From the NCBI GenBank assembly GCA_025618425.1, contig CM046845.1, forward strand, positions 34,870,277 through 34,934,276: DNA of 64,000 bases, given 5' to 3'. The stretch's first letter is position 1; the number at the start of each line of letters is the position of its first letter. Below, in pieces: positions 32,860-45,284 of the stretch. The notes below the pieces were generated by a model. That model did not search any database, was not told where the DNA came from, and saw only the letters and a list, made by a program, of their open reading frames with translations. The translations under genes and the position numbers were made by a program. This stretch comes from Heliocidaris tuberculata (lineage: Eukaryota > Echinodermata > Echinoidea > Camarodonta > Echinometridae).

Positions 32860-35800
32860 CTGTATATATTTCAAACAAGAGAGAATATGAAAAGAATATC
32901 AAAAAAGGTGTAGGGGTACCACAAACAGTAAATGAGCCATGAATTGAGTTTTCATTTTCACTTAACCTGGAGACACCTAATAATGGGTATAAGCCTAAAG
33001 CAGATGGATGGGCTGAATCCTCTCATATGTTTACCATGATTTGGGGGGAATTTTTCTCATCACTCCAGGACTTTATAGCCTCTGATATTACTCACCATTT
33101 GAAACTGCCATTACAAAATTTCAACTATTAATTACCATACAGCCTAAACACACATTGCAGCTATTTATTGTAAATAACGTAGAATAGTAGAAAAGTGATA
33201 AGTTTAACAACTTGAGACCACAATCACCACACAGAGGCAGACCTGCCTTCCCCTAATGTGAACATACCAGGAACCAAAATAACTTAGCCTTTTTAGGGTT
33301 TTATACTTAAAAGTTAAAACATCAACTGCATGATAGCCTAAGTGCACAATAGTTTGCAATTAATTTGAAAGAACAAAGTTCCATGGGGAGTTGGGAGTTT
33401 TAGTATCTTGTGAGAAACAGACAATGTATCTTACCCTCTGAGGCTTCTGGTGTGGCTTCAGGAAGTGCTGGAAGTTGACCCTCTTGCTCTTGTACTTGGC
33501 TCTGGTGTGAATTTGATAGGTCCTCTTTAGGCAAGCTGTCATCCAGCAAAGTTCTGTGGTAAAAGTCATATTCATATAATTAAGTGATTGATGTGCTTGA
33601 GGCCGCCTTGAGGGAGAGAAAATTGTAATTTAACAATATGAAAAGCAAAAAGAATGGAGGCCATGAATATGAATCGATATTGAAAGCCCACATACAGTAA
33701 TGGTGAACCCCCAAAATGTATTTATCAGATTTTACTTGTTAAACCAGGACACTAATTATTCTAATTGACCCCTTAACAAACTTATTCTAAATGCAAAGCA
33801 AAAAGATTTAGAAATAATTTCAACACCTGGCCACACCATAAACTAGCTTTTGTTTTTCTTCACTTTTCTAAGTCCTAAAAAATCTTTACATAGAGGGAAA
33901 ACAGTCTTTTCAGAAGTTGTCAAAAGAAGGTAAACAGGATCACACTTTATTTCATTATTATTGATACAGTGGACAGTTCTGTGTGGCTTATAAAGTCCTT
34001 AATGCCAATGACTTTTACTTCAAGTGATCTTGTGCTTTAATCTCCAATGATTCAGGTTCAGTCTCTGATGAAATCTCTGCTTAAAATCATATAATTAAAT
34101 CATTTCTCACCTTGGTTCCTCTACTTGCTGGGATCCTTCTGACTTCTGTCCACTCAGCTCAAGATGCCGAAGATGTGACTGCAGATGTGTGATGAGAACA
34201 TGTCGGGAAGCGTTGAAACAACCAAAGAAGCATTTCCTGGACAAGCAACTGTGAAAATGCTTCACCTTCAATCTCACTCTACATCCGTCGACTTGAAGAA
34301 GTCTTGTTCTGTGCATACGTCGACTCTGGAACATATTCTTTAGCTTGAACTTCTTGAAGTCCTGATAGCTTGATAGATCTTTCAAGTGTTGCAAGATCTG
34401 TTTCTTTGGATAGGAATGATCTTCCTTACTCCCAGGCTGCAAGACAGTTGTCCTGTGAGGACGGTTCTTCATATGTACATTCTGTAAATGTTTAGCGAGG
34501 GCTCTCACTATATCAACCTTCTTGTCCTCTGTCATCACTTCTTTGAAGAAACAACACTGAGGCATGCTACAGTGGAAGACACCATAACCATACCCTCTTC
34601 CAGCAACCTGAACAGTCTTGTTCTTGTGGGATTTCATGAACCTGAAAGCTTTTGATATTTGCCTTGATGATAGAGCTAACACCACTTTAGTCTTGAGAGG
34701 CACTGCTTGCGATGGTTTCTTCAAATCTTCATCATCTTTTTCCTGGACGGACAGACAATCTGCCTGATCTATACTCTGGGAAGATTCTTTATTTGGACTT
34801 AGTTCTGATTCAGTGTCTTTGACAGCTGAATCTATCTCACATGCCATATCTTCAGCAACACTTGCCATTGATATTCTGGAATTGGATCCTCCTACCTCAT
34901 TTTCTGGTTTTAGTCCCTCCAAACCCTCCTTTATATCCATCGCAGAGTCTGAGGTCATCACATGGTCTAATACCGTTTTTTCTGGTACAGATTTTGCAGC
35001 TTCATCATCAACCTCGCTGATCTTTTCATTTTCCATCTTCTCTTTCTTGTTGGGTGGAGTCCCATGTACACTTTCTGTACATTCTCCTTTTCTCTTCATG
35101 TCAGATACACCATGGCTTTTGGAGTTTCTTCTTTCAATAACCTTCAGCTCTCCTTTCTGAAACTTAGAGGGTGCAGTCCAGACAGGCACTTTCTTATGAA
35201 GCACTGATCTCCACCTCTGAGCATGAATCTTTGACCTCTTCTGCAGTAACTTTCTGGATTTCATTACAGATTCCCTGCTTGATAAAGATCCGACTTTACT
35301 GATCACTGGTGTCCAATCAGAGTTTTCTTCTCCTTCTTTGAAGTCATCAGCAGTATCTTCACTCTCTCCTACTTGGTCAACATCTACCATCTTCCACTTT
35401 TCAAGCAGGTTTGGAAACTTCTTTCGTAACCCATTAATCTCTGCTTGAGTCAGAAAAGCTGGTTCTTGCTTCTCTGTGGATGTGTTTTGGGGATCTTTAG
35501 CAGGAGCTAGTGGTGAAGAAGTAGCATTGTCACAAGAAAACTTTGCTGCAATGCTCTCCAAAACTTGAGAGGGCAACTTAATTGATTTGTCACTAGCCAA
35601 GGATTTCCTTATTGCTGCCTTGAGAAGTTCAGGTGTCCTGGTCTGAGACAAGGGGATGGCCACCAACATAGAAACTTTCTCACCTGCCTTGTTCACTGCA
35701 ACTATCTTCAGCTTCTTGACAACTGTTTCTTCAGTGGTCGGAGAGTATGTTGACATTGTCTGTGCCATTGCTTGGTAGTCTTCTTTGGAAATGAGTGTGA

Positions 35801-38800
35801 AGAATATGTGCTTGACAAGATGTCCACAGATGTTTTTCTTGTAGCACCGTGACCTCACACAATTTTTCCAATTACAGGTGTATAGCTGTTGCACTTCTCC
35901 AAGATGAAGGTTGGCTTCCTGCATATCAGCAATTGTGAAGTGTGCTTGAACTTGTGTGAAGGTCAAGCTAAGGGGTCTTGGGATAGACTGCTTTGGAAAC
36001 TGTGTACCACATTTTGCCAGCAACTGCATAGGTACCAGAATTTGAAAATGTACCCTGATATGACCAAGCATAGCTCTGATGTTCTTCAACACTCTACTTC
36101 CACAGGAACGAAACTGGCACTCCATCAGATTTCCAGAACACTTTTTGAAGTAGCAAATCACCTGCTCTGGCTCCATTACCAGGGGCTCACAACTAAGTGT
36201 GGAGTTGACATCATTCCCATAATAGTCTACAAGATCTGAATCTTCTTGTCCTTTGGCATCATTAGCAGTTGAGGAACTGGACAGTGTTGCCTTGGGGCTA
36301 ACCTGCAACTCTTCTGCTTCATCAATGATCTTCACATAATCTGAAATATCATCTTCAGTTATGGTAACTGGACTATTAGACATTGATGGTTCCATTGCAT
36401 CATGGAATGCTCCAATTCCCTCATTTTTATCAGTTTCCTCAAGGCCTTGATTTTCATCTTCATCTGAACTCAGTTGGATGCAGTCTACTGAACCGTCTGG
36501 AGTTGAATCATCTGGGGTAGATGCATCACGGTCCCGTAAGTGTGAAAACCTTCGAGATGACCGCCTCCAATGGACATGCAACTGAGACCTCGTCTTTCCG
36601 TTATTCCATCTCCTTGTGCTCTCACCAGGTCTCTCTTTGTCCCTATACTTAGACTTCATTGGAATGCAAGCTGTTAAGGTTGAACCTCTCTTATTGGGAG
36701 AACAAATGTGCTTGAAACTTTGCATCATGGTTCGTCCTCCACGAGGTTTGGTACCTGATGGGTCAATGTTACTTCCAACACTACCTACACCATTGCTAGA
36801 AACAGTCTGTTGTGGAGTAGTTTCTTTTGGCCTCAGTGTCCCAATGTATCGTCCATTCTTGGGCCTCAAGGAAGAAAGTCTTGATCCGGCAAGATTCCCG
36901 TAGTCTTCATCACTATCACTATCTCTGTACTTGTGCTTCTTTTTCTTCTTCTTTTTCTTCTTCTTTTTCGAGAGAGACAGCAATGCTGGGTCTTGGGTTG
37001 AGGTGTACATATCAAGTGAGCCATTCTTTGCTGATGTTGGAGGATTGTCTAGAGTAAATGGTGGAACGATATAGTCAACCCACTCCAGTGACTTTGTTGT
37101 GCAATCACTAGGTGAACTGACATGATGAGTGCCTTTTTGTTTCTTAGGTAGAACAGCTAACTCCACTTTAGGCTCTATGTGCTTCAGAAGATGAGATATT
37201 AACAACGAGTGATCATGTTGATTCCTCACGATTCTGGCTCTGCAGAAGCGGCAGTACATGTACAGGAAATTTCTCCCTCCTGTTGGATCTTTATAGAACT
37301 CATCAACGACTGATACTGGTGAATGAATTTTTATCTTTGGAATGCTTGATGGTGGCAGTTGGCTGCACTGCTTCATATGCAGGTTCAACTGAATATGTTG
37401 AGGAAAACAGGAGTTGCATCTAGTGCATTCAAAGTAAACATCACTACTGATTGAGGTCAAGTCATTTGGCGTTAAATGCCCTCTCGATATTGCTGTCGCT
37501 ATCACAACTTTACACTTCTCTGCATCTGACAGAGTTCGCTCAGTTTCTACATCTTGGGTGTTGTCATCCTTTGTTGGTTCAACAAAAACTGTTTCCTTCT
37601 CCTGCAATATGTACGTGACTATTGTTTCTGGCATGGGCTCAGTACCAAGGTGAGTAGCTGTGTCCAAGCACACTTCTAAAGCAAAGAGTCCACCAGTTTT
37701 GTGCAAGTCAGAAGATTTTATGTCATGAGGTTTTGCAACATGAATCGCAGTTGGAGTAGGTTGAGTAGCAGGAGCGATGTTCTTGGTTGGTAGAGTAGCG
37801 GGGTTTGATGTGGCTGATGCACTTGGTTTCGTAGAAGAAAACTGAATATTTGTATTTCTGTTATTCAGTCCTAAGGTTAATGCTAAATTTCCTGCTTGTC
37901 TATCTATTGCTGGAGTACTCTGTGTCTGACCACTTGCTGGATTCTTCTGAGCAACAGGCAAGCTAAACGTTTGCGAAGTTACAATGCTTTGAGCATTTGA
38001 CTGTACACCATTCAGCAAGATGGAAGTATTTACATTACTTTCACTTGAAACTGGTTTCTGTGGAACAGTAAAAAGGAAGGTTTGCAAAGGTTGAACAGCG
38101 GGGGTAGAGAATATTACTGGTTGCTGAACCACTCCTGCTTGTAAAATATTGCCCTGAGGACCTGACAACACATTGGCAGTGACTGGTTGTAGAGGTAGGT
38201 TTCCAACTCCTGCAGCTAAATGAGGAACTGGTGGAATAGCCAACTGGGAGACAGCCACAGGTGTGGTGATATGTGGGGCAGATATTCCAAGCGTAGATAT
38301 TCCAGGTGTATTAACCCCACCAGACCCAATAGTTTGTGAGGAGGCTAACTGAACAGTAGACAATCCTTGTGTGGAGATCCCCTGATTGGTGATAACATGT
38401 GTACTGGATCTTACAGTAGAGGTTTCTTGGGCAGTAGCATTCATAGTATTCAAAGGGATCAAATATTTGTTGGTGCCTGATTGGTATACAGTGTATAGTG
38501 AACCATTCAATTTTACTATTTGATTTGGTGAAAGTTTATCCAATGTGCCAACAGATTTCTGAACAGTAGCAACAGACGTTCCTCCAACAGCAGTTGTGGC
38601 GAGTGTTAGTCCTGATGATCCAGTAACAGCAAGGGCTACTGTCTTAGTAACGTCAGTGGGTGGATGAACTGGTTTAGAGATAGTGATGTTTCCTGTTGTA
38701 GAGCTCTGTGCTTTCGTTGAAGTTACATGCAGACTAATTGGTTTTTTTCCACTTTGAACTGCATTTTTGGTAATTACCTGACGAGCTTTAGTTTGCAATG

Positions 38801-40484
38801 GGGATTTTGATTGTTTGCCTCTTGGATATTCTGGCATATGTGGATCATAATCGTCATCATCATCATCAAATGCATCCACAGGTTCATTGTCATCTGATGA
38901 GCTACTCTCAGTGTCAACTTCTGTATATTTGCGTTGAGTGACTTTCCTTGGTGTTCTTCGTAAAGCCATTGATGTTTCCTTCGAAGTAGATGGCAGAGAA
39001 TGAGAAGTTGAATTATCCTTGCTGACACCAGTATGTTTCTCAGGCTTGTCTGAAGATTTGCTGCTTTCCCCTTCCTCTTCTGCAGTGAGATCAATCAGGC
39101 CTTCAGAGGAAGAAATTTTCAGTTGAGGTTGTGTCTTTTCAGAGGTATCTCTCTCTCCAACAGACTTATCACCAGATGAAGTCTGGCCCTTACTCTTTAC
39201 CAAAAGTACCTTGTGTTCCGTTCTAAGATGTTGATAAAATTTGGACATTTCCATTGACTTTGTGCAGAAAATACAATCTACTGACTTTTGTTTGGACACA
39301 ATTATCAGTTTATGTACCTGAAGAAGATGAACATTGAGCTCAGATCTAGACTTACTTATCTGACCACATCGAACACACTTGAACAAGGTTGTTAAATTTG
39401 ACTTCTTATTGACATTCTTCGGAGTTTCTGATACAACAATGATGTCTTCATCTTCATCATCATGTGCTTCTGTATTTCCGTCATCAATATTCTGAGAGGT
39501 ATTTGAACTCTCTGCATTCTGAGATTTTTCTGGTCGACTGCCTGCAGCATCTGAGACATGTGTTTTGTCTGACAGATTATTTTGAACTTTGACATCCTCC
39601 TGTGAACTGCTTTTGTCTGGGTTGTGAGTTTGACTGCTTGAAATAGGTACTCCATCCAACGATTTTTCTGTTTCAACATCGTTCTCAGCTGCGCCTTTGT
39701 CTGAGCCAAGAGTTTGAATGTTTCCATCATCAACTGAAATATGAATTCCAGCTGAAGACTTTCCTAATTCTACATAGTCTTGTGAACTTGCTTTGCCTGG
39801 ACTGAGACCTTGACTCTTTGCAACCTCTTCTGAAATGCATGCTCCATCTGAGGGAGAGATCTCAACGCTGAGATCCTCCTGTGACATACTTTTGTCTAGG
39901 CTGATAATTTTATTGACGGCATCGTTTTCTGAGACCTCCATGGGAGAGATTTGATTTTCCACATCCTCCTGTGTAGTGTATTTGTCTGGGTTGGGAGCGT
40001 GACTGTCCACTGATTCATGTGTTTCATCTGAATGAGACATCCCATTATCGGCAACCTCCTGTGAAGTGCTTTCCTCTGGGTTGACAGTCTGATTGTCTTC
40101 ATCACCTTCTGAGTTATGTTTTCCATCTGAAGGAGATGTTTCAATTTCCAAATCCTCCTGATGTGAAACACTCTGAATGCTGGCTTCATAGTTTTCATTG
40201 GATTGTGCTTCTTCCTGGCTACTTTCTGAGTTTTCCTCCATTAGGTTACTGACCCTTTCACACGTTTTTGTGTTGTCTTGACTATCATTTGACTGCTTTT
40301 CTCTGTCATTTGAATATTGCACGTCTTTAGACACTACCACACTGTCTCCCTGTGGATAATCTCCAGAGCTCTCTACTCGGTCTGACACTATATCACTGTG
40401 ATCAGTAGGGGAAATTATCAGACCATTTTGCACACAAGTCTCTTGAAGCATTGACTCTAGCTGGTCTTTTACGGTTAGCGACAT
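31655..40484 (-). CDS. Giant multi-zinc-finger nuclear-type protein, about 2,565 residues, 3 coding exons; family not recognised
   Basis: Three exons join in phase (34111-40484, 33435-33553, 31655-32859). Residues about 95-295 are acidic imperfect repeats with DKSxSQEDVE and SPSDGxHxSE cores. Cx2C fingers lie near 367, 400, 1017 (HxxxC ending) and 1075. Cx4C fingers lie near 1455, 1534, 1969 and 2075. Two more Cx2C fingers lie near 2396 and 2533. SUMO-interaction-like motifs are IIVVSE (near 350), LIDLTAEEE (near 462) and CIQLSSDEDE (near 1334). A Ser/Thr/Gln/Ala-rich low-complexity middle (about 580-1000) and a lysine run (near 1171) are also seen. The content suggests a nuclear regulator of chromatin or transcription; that is inference. 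I do not recognise the family. The first in-frame ATG is 40484; a stop lies shortly upstream, beyond a possible acceptor (TTTGATCAG) at 40506. Confidence 0.85.
33435..33553 (-). CDS. Giant zinc-finger gene, coding exon 2 (119 nt)
   Basis: It links the two long exons in phase: one base completes the split Arg codon, then 39 codons (TLLDDSLPKEDLSNS, then glutamine- and proline-rich), then one base. The acceptor is ACCACAG and the donor G|GTAAGA. Its phase with both long exons is the main support. Confidence 0.82.
34111..40484 (-). CDS. Giant zinc-finger gene, coding exon 1 (6,374 nt)
   Basis: It encodes 2,124 residues plus 2 nt without interruption and ends CCAAG|GTGAGA. It contains the acidic N-terminal repeats, four Cx2C and four Cx4C fingers, the low-complexity middle and the lysine run. 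An uninterrupted exon of this size is exceptional next to the 51-170 nt exons of the neighbouring ELMO gene. Confidence 0.92.
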
Positions 40485-42067
40485 TTTGGATATATCATAA
40501 GGCACCTGATCAAATGACTATGCCTTGTCATTCATTGTTACATCATGCCTATGTTACAGACAATAGTTCAGTCATGTTCCAGTAACCATTTCTGTATGTC
40601 TGAGTGTTGAAGACTCACTGCTGGAAACAGCTATCAAGGAATCTGCAATACAGCAAAGGAAAGAGGTGAAAAGATAAGGGTAAAAACAAATTTAAGGGCA
40701 ATGTCAATATGAAATATCAATATTTCTTTTTTACAGCATATCATTACTTGTTTGCAGTTTCATTCAATTTGATAATATATGTACATTTTCTACAGTGTAT
40801 ATCTTTATATCTTTGGTGACATCTTGCAGTCAGGATCTAGATTTCCATGTTAAAGGGTTGAGCATATTTTTTCACTTACATCTTTTTCAAAGCCAGGATA
40901 AAGTCTTGTGATAGCCTTGAAAGCTATAGAAGGGGGATCCATTTCACACATTAAAAAAATAATTCTTTAGTCTTTTCAAAGTAATCTTGAATTATGCAGG
41001 TAATGACAGAAAATAAATTCTCACGGCATTAAATAAAACTTACACTGAAATTTCATGACTACAATGATACCCATCAATTTTTTTGGTTTGTTTGTTGAGA
41101 AAACGTATAGTTTAGCAGATAATTATTAATGAGCTAAAGAGGATTTAGCTTGAAGTCCCAACCTAAAGGCTAGTCCCAGTCTAAAATTAGGAAATATGAG
41201 TTGCTCTTTTCAGTGAACGTGATTTCCAGCTGGGTTTTATTTGCTCAAAACTATCCATCTACTGCAACAATAAGCAAGTTCGTAATTACAATTGCGCATG
41301 CACAGATACAGATCATTTTTAACTGTACCGAGTACAATTGACCTTTATACGCTGTCATTTTGTACGCACCACGATGAGCGCATCAGTATGATTTTACTTG
41401 TTAAACATGCAGCGCGTCCACCAAAAACAGATGTGTGTGCGCATGAAAATTGGGGGTCATTCCAGGGTCATTTCTACCATGAACTAATTACGAACTGGCT
41501 TATTCAAAGTTGATTTAAGCCAGTTTCTCTTGAAGTTAAATTCTATTACAAGAGCTCAAGAAAGTTTAGATAACAATTCATTCATTTTTATCATTCAAAC
41601 TTTAAGTACATTTCACATATATACATTTCTTATATGAACTTTCATGAGTTAAAGAACTACCCATCAAAAAGATTCTTAAAATAAGATGGTAAACATTAAA
41701 TTATGAAGAAAATAAACACACAATGAACAGTAATTCAGTAATAAAGACCTTCGGGAGATTTGTTTTGGACATGCTAAAAAGTAATGTTTTTCCTTTTCAG
41801 AACACCTCTCCTCTCAAAAATTTTTTTTTTTAATAGATTGACCTTTCATGATTCACGACATCATTCATGACATTAAAAAAAAAAAAAAAAAAAAAAAAAC
41901 TGTCTGCACGATAATCATATTGCATAAAACTTTTTTTTTTCATTTCTTACCCCTCTCCCAATACATAATACAAAAAGATATCAACACTAATTCGTAATTA
42001 AAATGAGAAATACAACCTCTAAAGGAAAATTAACCCCCAAATATGAATATCCTATTATGCTTAAGTA

Positions 42068-42769
42068 CAGTCGCGTAGCCAGGATCTCGTTTTAGGGGGT
42101 GGTGGTGGTGAGCACGCAAAGCGTGCGAAATTGGTGGGTGGGTGCAGGGAGGGGGGAGTTTCCCCCCTCCCGCATGAAGCGCGAAAGCTCCGACATTTTA
42201 TAACAAATTTGAGAGAAAGATAATGGCTCGTAGCACCTTTTTTAGGTGGAAAGTACACCCGGACTGCTTTTCAGTTATGTGGACGCAATACTGCTCTGTA
42301 TGTAATAGGGGTGGGTGCAGGGAGTTTTTCAATTATTTGGACGCAATACTGCACTGTATGTGACAGGGGTGGCTGCAGGGAGGGGGAGTTTGACGTTTCT
42401 AGCAAATTTTCGAGAGAAAGATAACTCCTCGTATAGCACCTTTTAGGCGGAAAGTAGTAGTTCGACGCCCGGACTGCTTTTCAATTATGTGGATGCAATA
42501 CAGCACTGTATGTAACAGGGGTGGGTGCAGGGAGTTTTTCAATTATTTGGACACAATACTGCACTGTATGTAACAGGGGTGGCTGCAGGGAGGGGGAGTT
42601 TGACGTTTCTAGCAAATTTTCGAGAGAAAGATAACGGCTCTTAGCGCCTTTTTAGGCTTTTTTCTCTCATTTTCCCCCGCTTTTCGCTCTCGCTTTTTTT
42701 TTTTTTTTTTTGGTGGCGTTTTTTTTTGGGGGGCGACCGCCCCCATCGCCCCCCCTGGCTACGTGTCTG
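42068..42769. mobile_element. CGTAGCCAGG-ended inverted-repeat element with internal 210-bp duplication
   Basis: The left CAGTCGCGTAGCCAGG and right CCCTGGCTACGTGTCTG are inverse ends. Inside, CCCGGACTGCTTTTCA recurs 210 bp apart (42258 and 42468), with GGGGTGGGTGCAGGGAG and TTTCTAGCAAATTTTCGAGA in each unit. The flanking octamers (CTTAAGTA, GCATACTA) do not match. Confidence 0.65.
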
Positions 42770-43189
42770 GCATACTACTAAAGACTGATTTTTTTTCTTC
42801 TCCTATTTGTTGGTCTCCTTGTAAGACTTCACACTGAAAATTGTGAGGGGAGAATACATCGAGATATTCTTAGCAAAATGTTTGGTTGCACTGCACTACT
42901 AATGATATGGGGAATCTCCGTTTGGAAGTTCGGACATGAGGTTCAATATCATCCATGAAGAACTCTTCTATAATTTGTTGCAGGGTTGGCACATTTAAAC
43001 ACTGAGTTTTTAAAACAAGTTTAAAAACATGTTTTAAATCACCCATTTTTTCAATTCAAAAAATGGTTTAAAATGCCCCATAGACATACACTTTATGTGT
43101 TATAAATGTTATATGCATTAGTTTTCATGCTTGAATTACTTGGTTTTGTATTTCATTTCTGCATTTAAATGATCAAAGACATATCTTTC

Positions 43190-43290
43190 TCCACCTTCTC
43201 TCTCTCTCTCTCTCCACTCTCTTTCTTTCTTTCTCTCTCTCTCTCTCTCCTCCACTCTCTTTCTTTCTTTCTCTCTCTCTCTCTCTCCCT
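43190..43290. repeat. (TC)n / (CTTT)n microsatellite
   Basis: Alternating (TC)n and (TTTC)n blocks contain a duplicated CCACTCTCTTTCTTTCTTTC unit. Confidence 0.9.
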
Positions 43291-43373
43291 TCCACCATAT
43301 ACACATTGATCTAAAAGAATGTTTAAAACAGATAAACATACACCTGTGAAGCATAGGTCTCTCATGCTCCATT

Positions 43374-43798
43374 TACCCTTTCTATAGGTACAATTGACCA
43401 CATTTTGTGTTTTGGCTCAATAACTGTTGATTCAGAGCTCTAAACAAAAAATATATATAAACACCAAATGCATGAGTAGAAAGAGCAAAAATTTCTCCAC
43501 ACACTATGCTCAATTCTGTAACATGACCACAGTGTGTTTGATGCCAGGAATTTAAGAAACAAGATCGAATAAATTGTAAAATCCTTACTTGGCAACACAT
43601 TGAGAGTTTCAAAAAATTTGAACAATTTTGGCAATTTTTAAAACTTTTTGACAAAATCACCAATCATGTATATTGTTTTTAAAGACATTACATCTTATTA
43701 GAACCTTGTACCTTAAAAAAAATATATTACTGTTGACAATTTCAAGAACAAAATGTGATCAATTTAGGGTTTAAATAATTCCTGTCATGAAAGGGTTA
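43374..43798 (+). repeat. AACCCTTTC-family element, copy 3
   Basis: It starts ACCCTTTCTATAGGTACAAT and ends GTCATGAAAGGGTTAA. The end abuts a TTAAAG-family arm at 43797, so two families meet at one TTAA. Confidence 0.65.
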
Positions 43799-43915
43799 AA
43801 GCAGAAGTTCACCCTGACATCAAGTTGGTTTTAACAAAAGCAGAAAAATAAGAGGAACAGATCAGTGAAACTTTGAGCAAAATCTGATTTTAAAAATCTG
43901 TACTAAAGAAATCAT
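43797..43915. mobile_element. TTAAAGG-family MITE, left-arm fragment
   Basis: TTAAAGCAGAAGTTCACCCT and AACTTTGAGCAAAATCTGAT match the left arm of the complete copies. The right arm is missing. Confidence 0.55.
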
Positions 43916-44274
43916 ATAAATTTCATTTTTTTTAAAAGAAAATATTTAATAATACATGCCCCTTGATATAATCATTGCACATACATGTAGTTGGGTCACA
44001 GCACAGCTCACTGGGTAGAATTTTTGAACATTTTTCAGGAATTATCAGTTTTTTTGAGCAGCAAAAAAATAAAAGGAGAAACAAGTGAATGAGTAAATTA
44101 CGCAATGCGTAATAAATGTCCCTGCCGGAAGTGCAGATCTGTGGAAATTAACTAGCCTGAACCTTAAAACTTCAGTGAAAAACTTTAGTGAATAAAATAA
44201 TAATGTTACTGCATGCAAAAGAAGAGAATACCAACAATGCATGTATACAACTGAAATATAAAACATGAAAACAT

Positions 44275-45155
44275 TATGAACCTTCAGCCATTTTGAATAA
44301 ATTTGCATAAATTTCCATGAATAATGAATTTCAAAATTCTGTGTAGAAGTTTGGAAGCCCCCATCCAGCCCTATCAGATAAAACAATCGGAATCAAAATC
44401 CGATGTGAAATAGAGAAGTAGCATTTTTTGTCAATTTAGAATAAATTTGCATAAATTTGCATAATTAATGAATTTCAAAATTCTGTGTAGAAGTTTGGAA
44501 GCCCCCACCCAACCCTATCAGATAAAACAATCGGAATCAAAATCCGATGTGAAATAGAGGAGAAGTAGCATTTTTCGTCAATTTTGAATAAATTTGCATA
44601 AATTTGCATAATGAATTTCAAAATTCTGTGTAGAAGTTTGGAAGCCCCCACCCAGCCCTATCAGATAAAACAATCGGAATCAAAATCCGATGTGAAATAG
44701 AGAAGTAGCATTTTTCGTCAATTTTGAATAAATTTGCATAAATTTGCATAATTAATGAATTTCAAAATTCTGTGTGGAAGTTTGGAAGCCCCCACCCAGC
44801 CCTATCAGATAAAACAATCGGAATCAAAATCCGATGTGAAATAGAGGAGAAGTAGCATTTTTCGTCAATTTTGAATAAATTTGCATAAATTTGCATAATT
44901 AATGAATTTCAAAATTCTGTGTAGAAGTTTGGAAGCCCCCACCCAGCCCTATCAGATAAAACAATCGGAATCAAAATCCGATGTGAAATAGAGGAGAAGT
45001 AGCATTTTTCGTCAATTTTGAATAAATTTGCATAAATTTGCATAATTAATGAATTTCAAAATTCTGTGTAGAAGTTTGGAAGCCCCCACCCAGCCCTATC
45101 AGATAAAACAATCAGAATCAAAATCGGCCAAGAAATGACGGAGAAGTAGCATTTT
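44275..45155. repeat. Tandem array, period 143-147 bp, six units
   Basis: GAATTTCAAAATTCTGTG starts at 44326, 44470, 44613, 44757, 44904 and 45051. Each unit holds GAAGTTTGGAAGCCCCCA, CCCTATCAGATAAAACAATC and GGAATCAAAATCCGATGTG. Units alternate GAGAAGTAGC and GAGGAGAAGTAGC variants. The array ends in a (CGCACACACGGA)-like run and TCGGCGGGGACAAAAAA. Confidence 0.9.
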
Positions 45156-45284
45156 CTAACATTTGAGCACACACGGACAAACGGACGCACGCACACACGC
45201 ACGCACGGACACACACACGCACACACGAACGGAGCCCGTTTCATAGTCCCCTCGCGAACTTCGTTCGGCGGGGACAAAAAAGGT

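Noticed and set aside
38774..40198. Additional minus-strand frames of about 100 codons
   Set aside because: They are shifted-frame shadows of the giant zinc-finger exon.
42060..42777. 8-bp target duplication for the CGTAGCCAGG element
   Set aside because: The flanking octamers CTTAAGTA and GCATACTA differ at several positions, so hAT membership is not shown for this copy.
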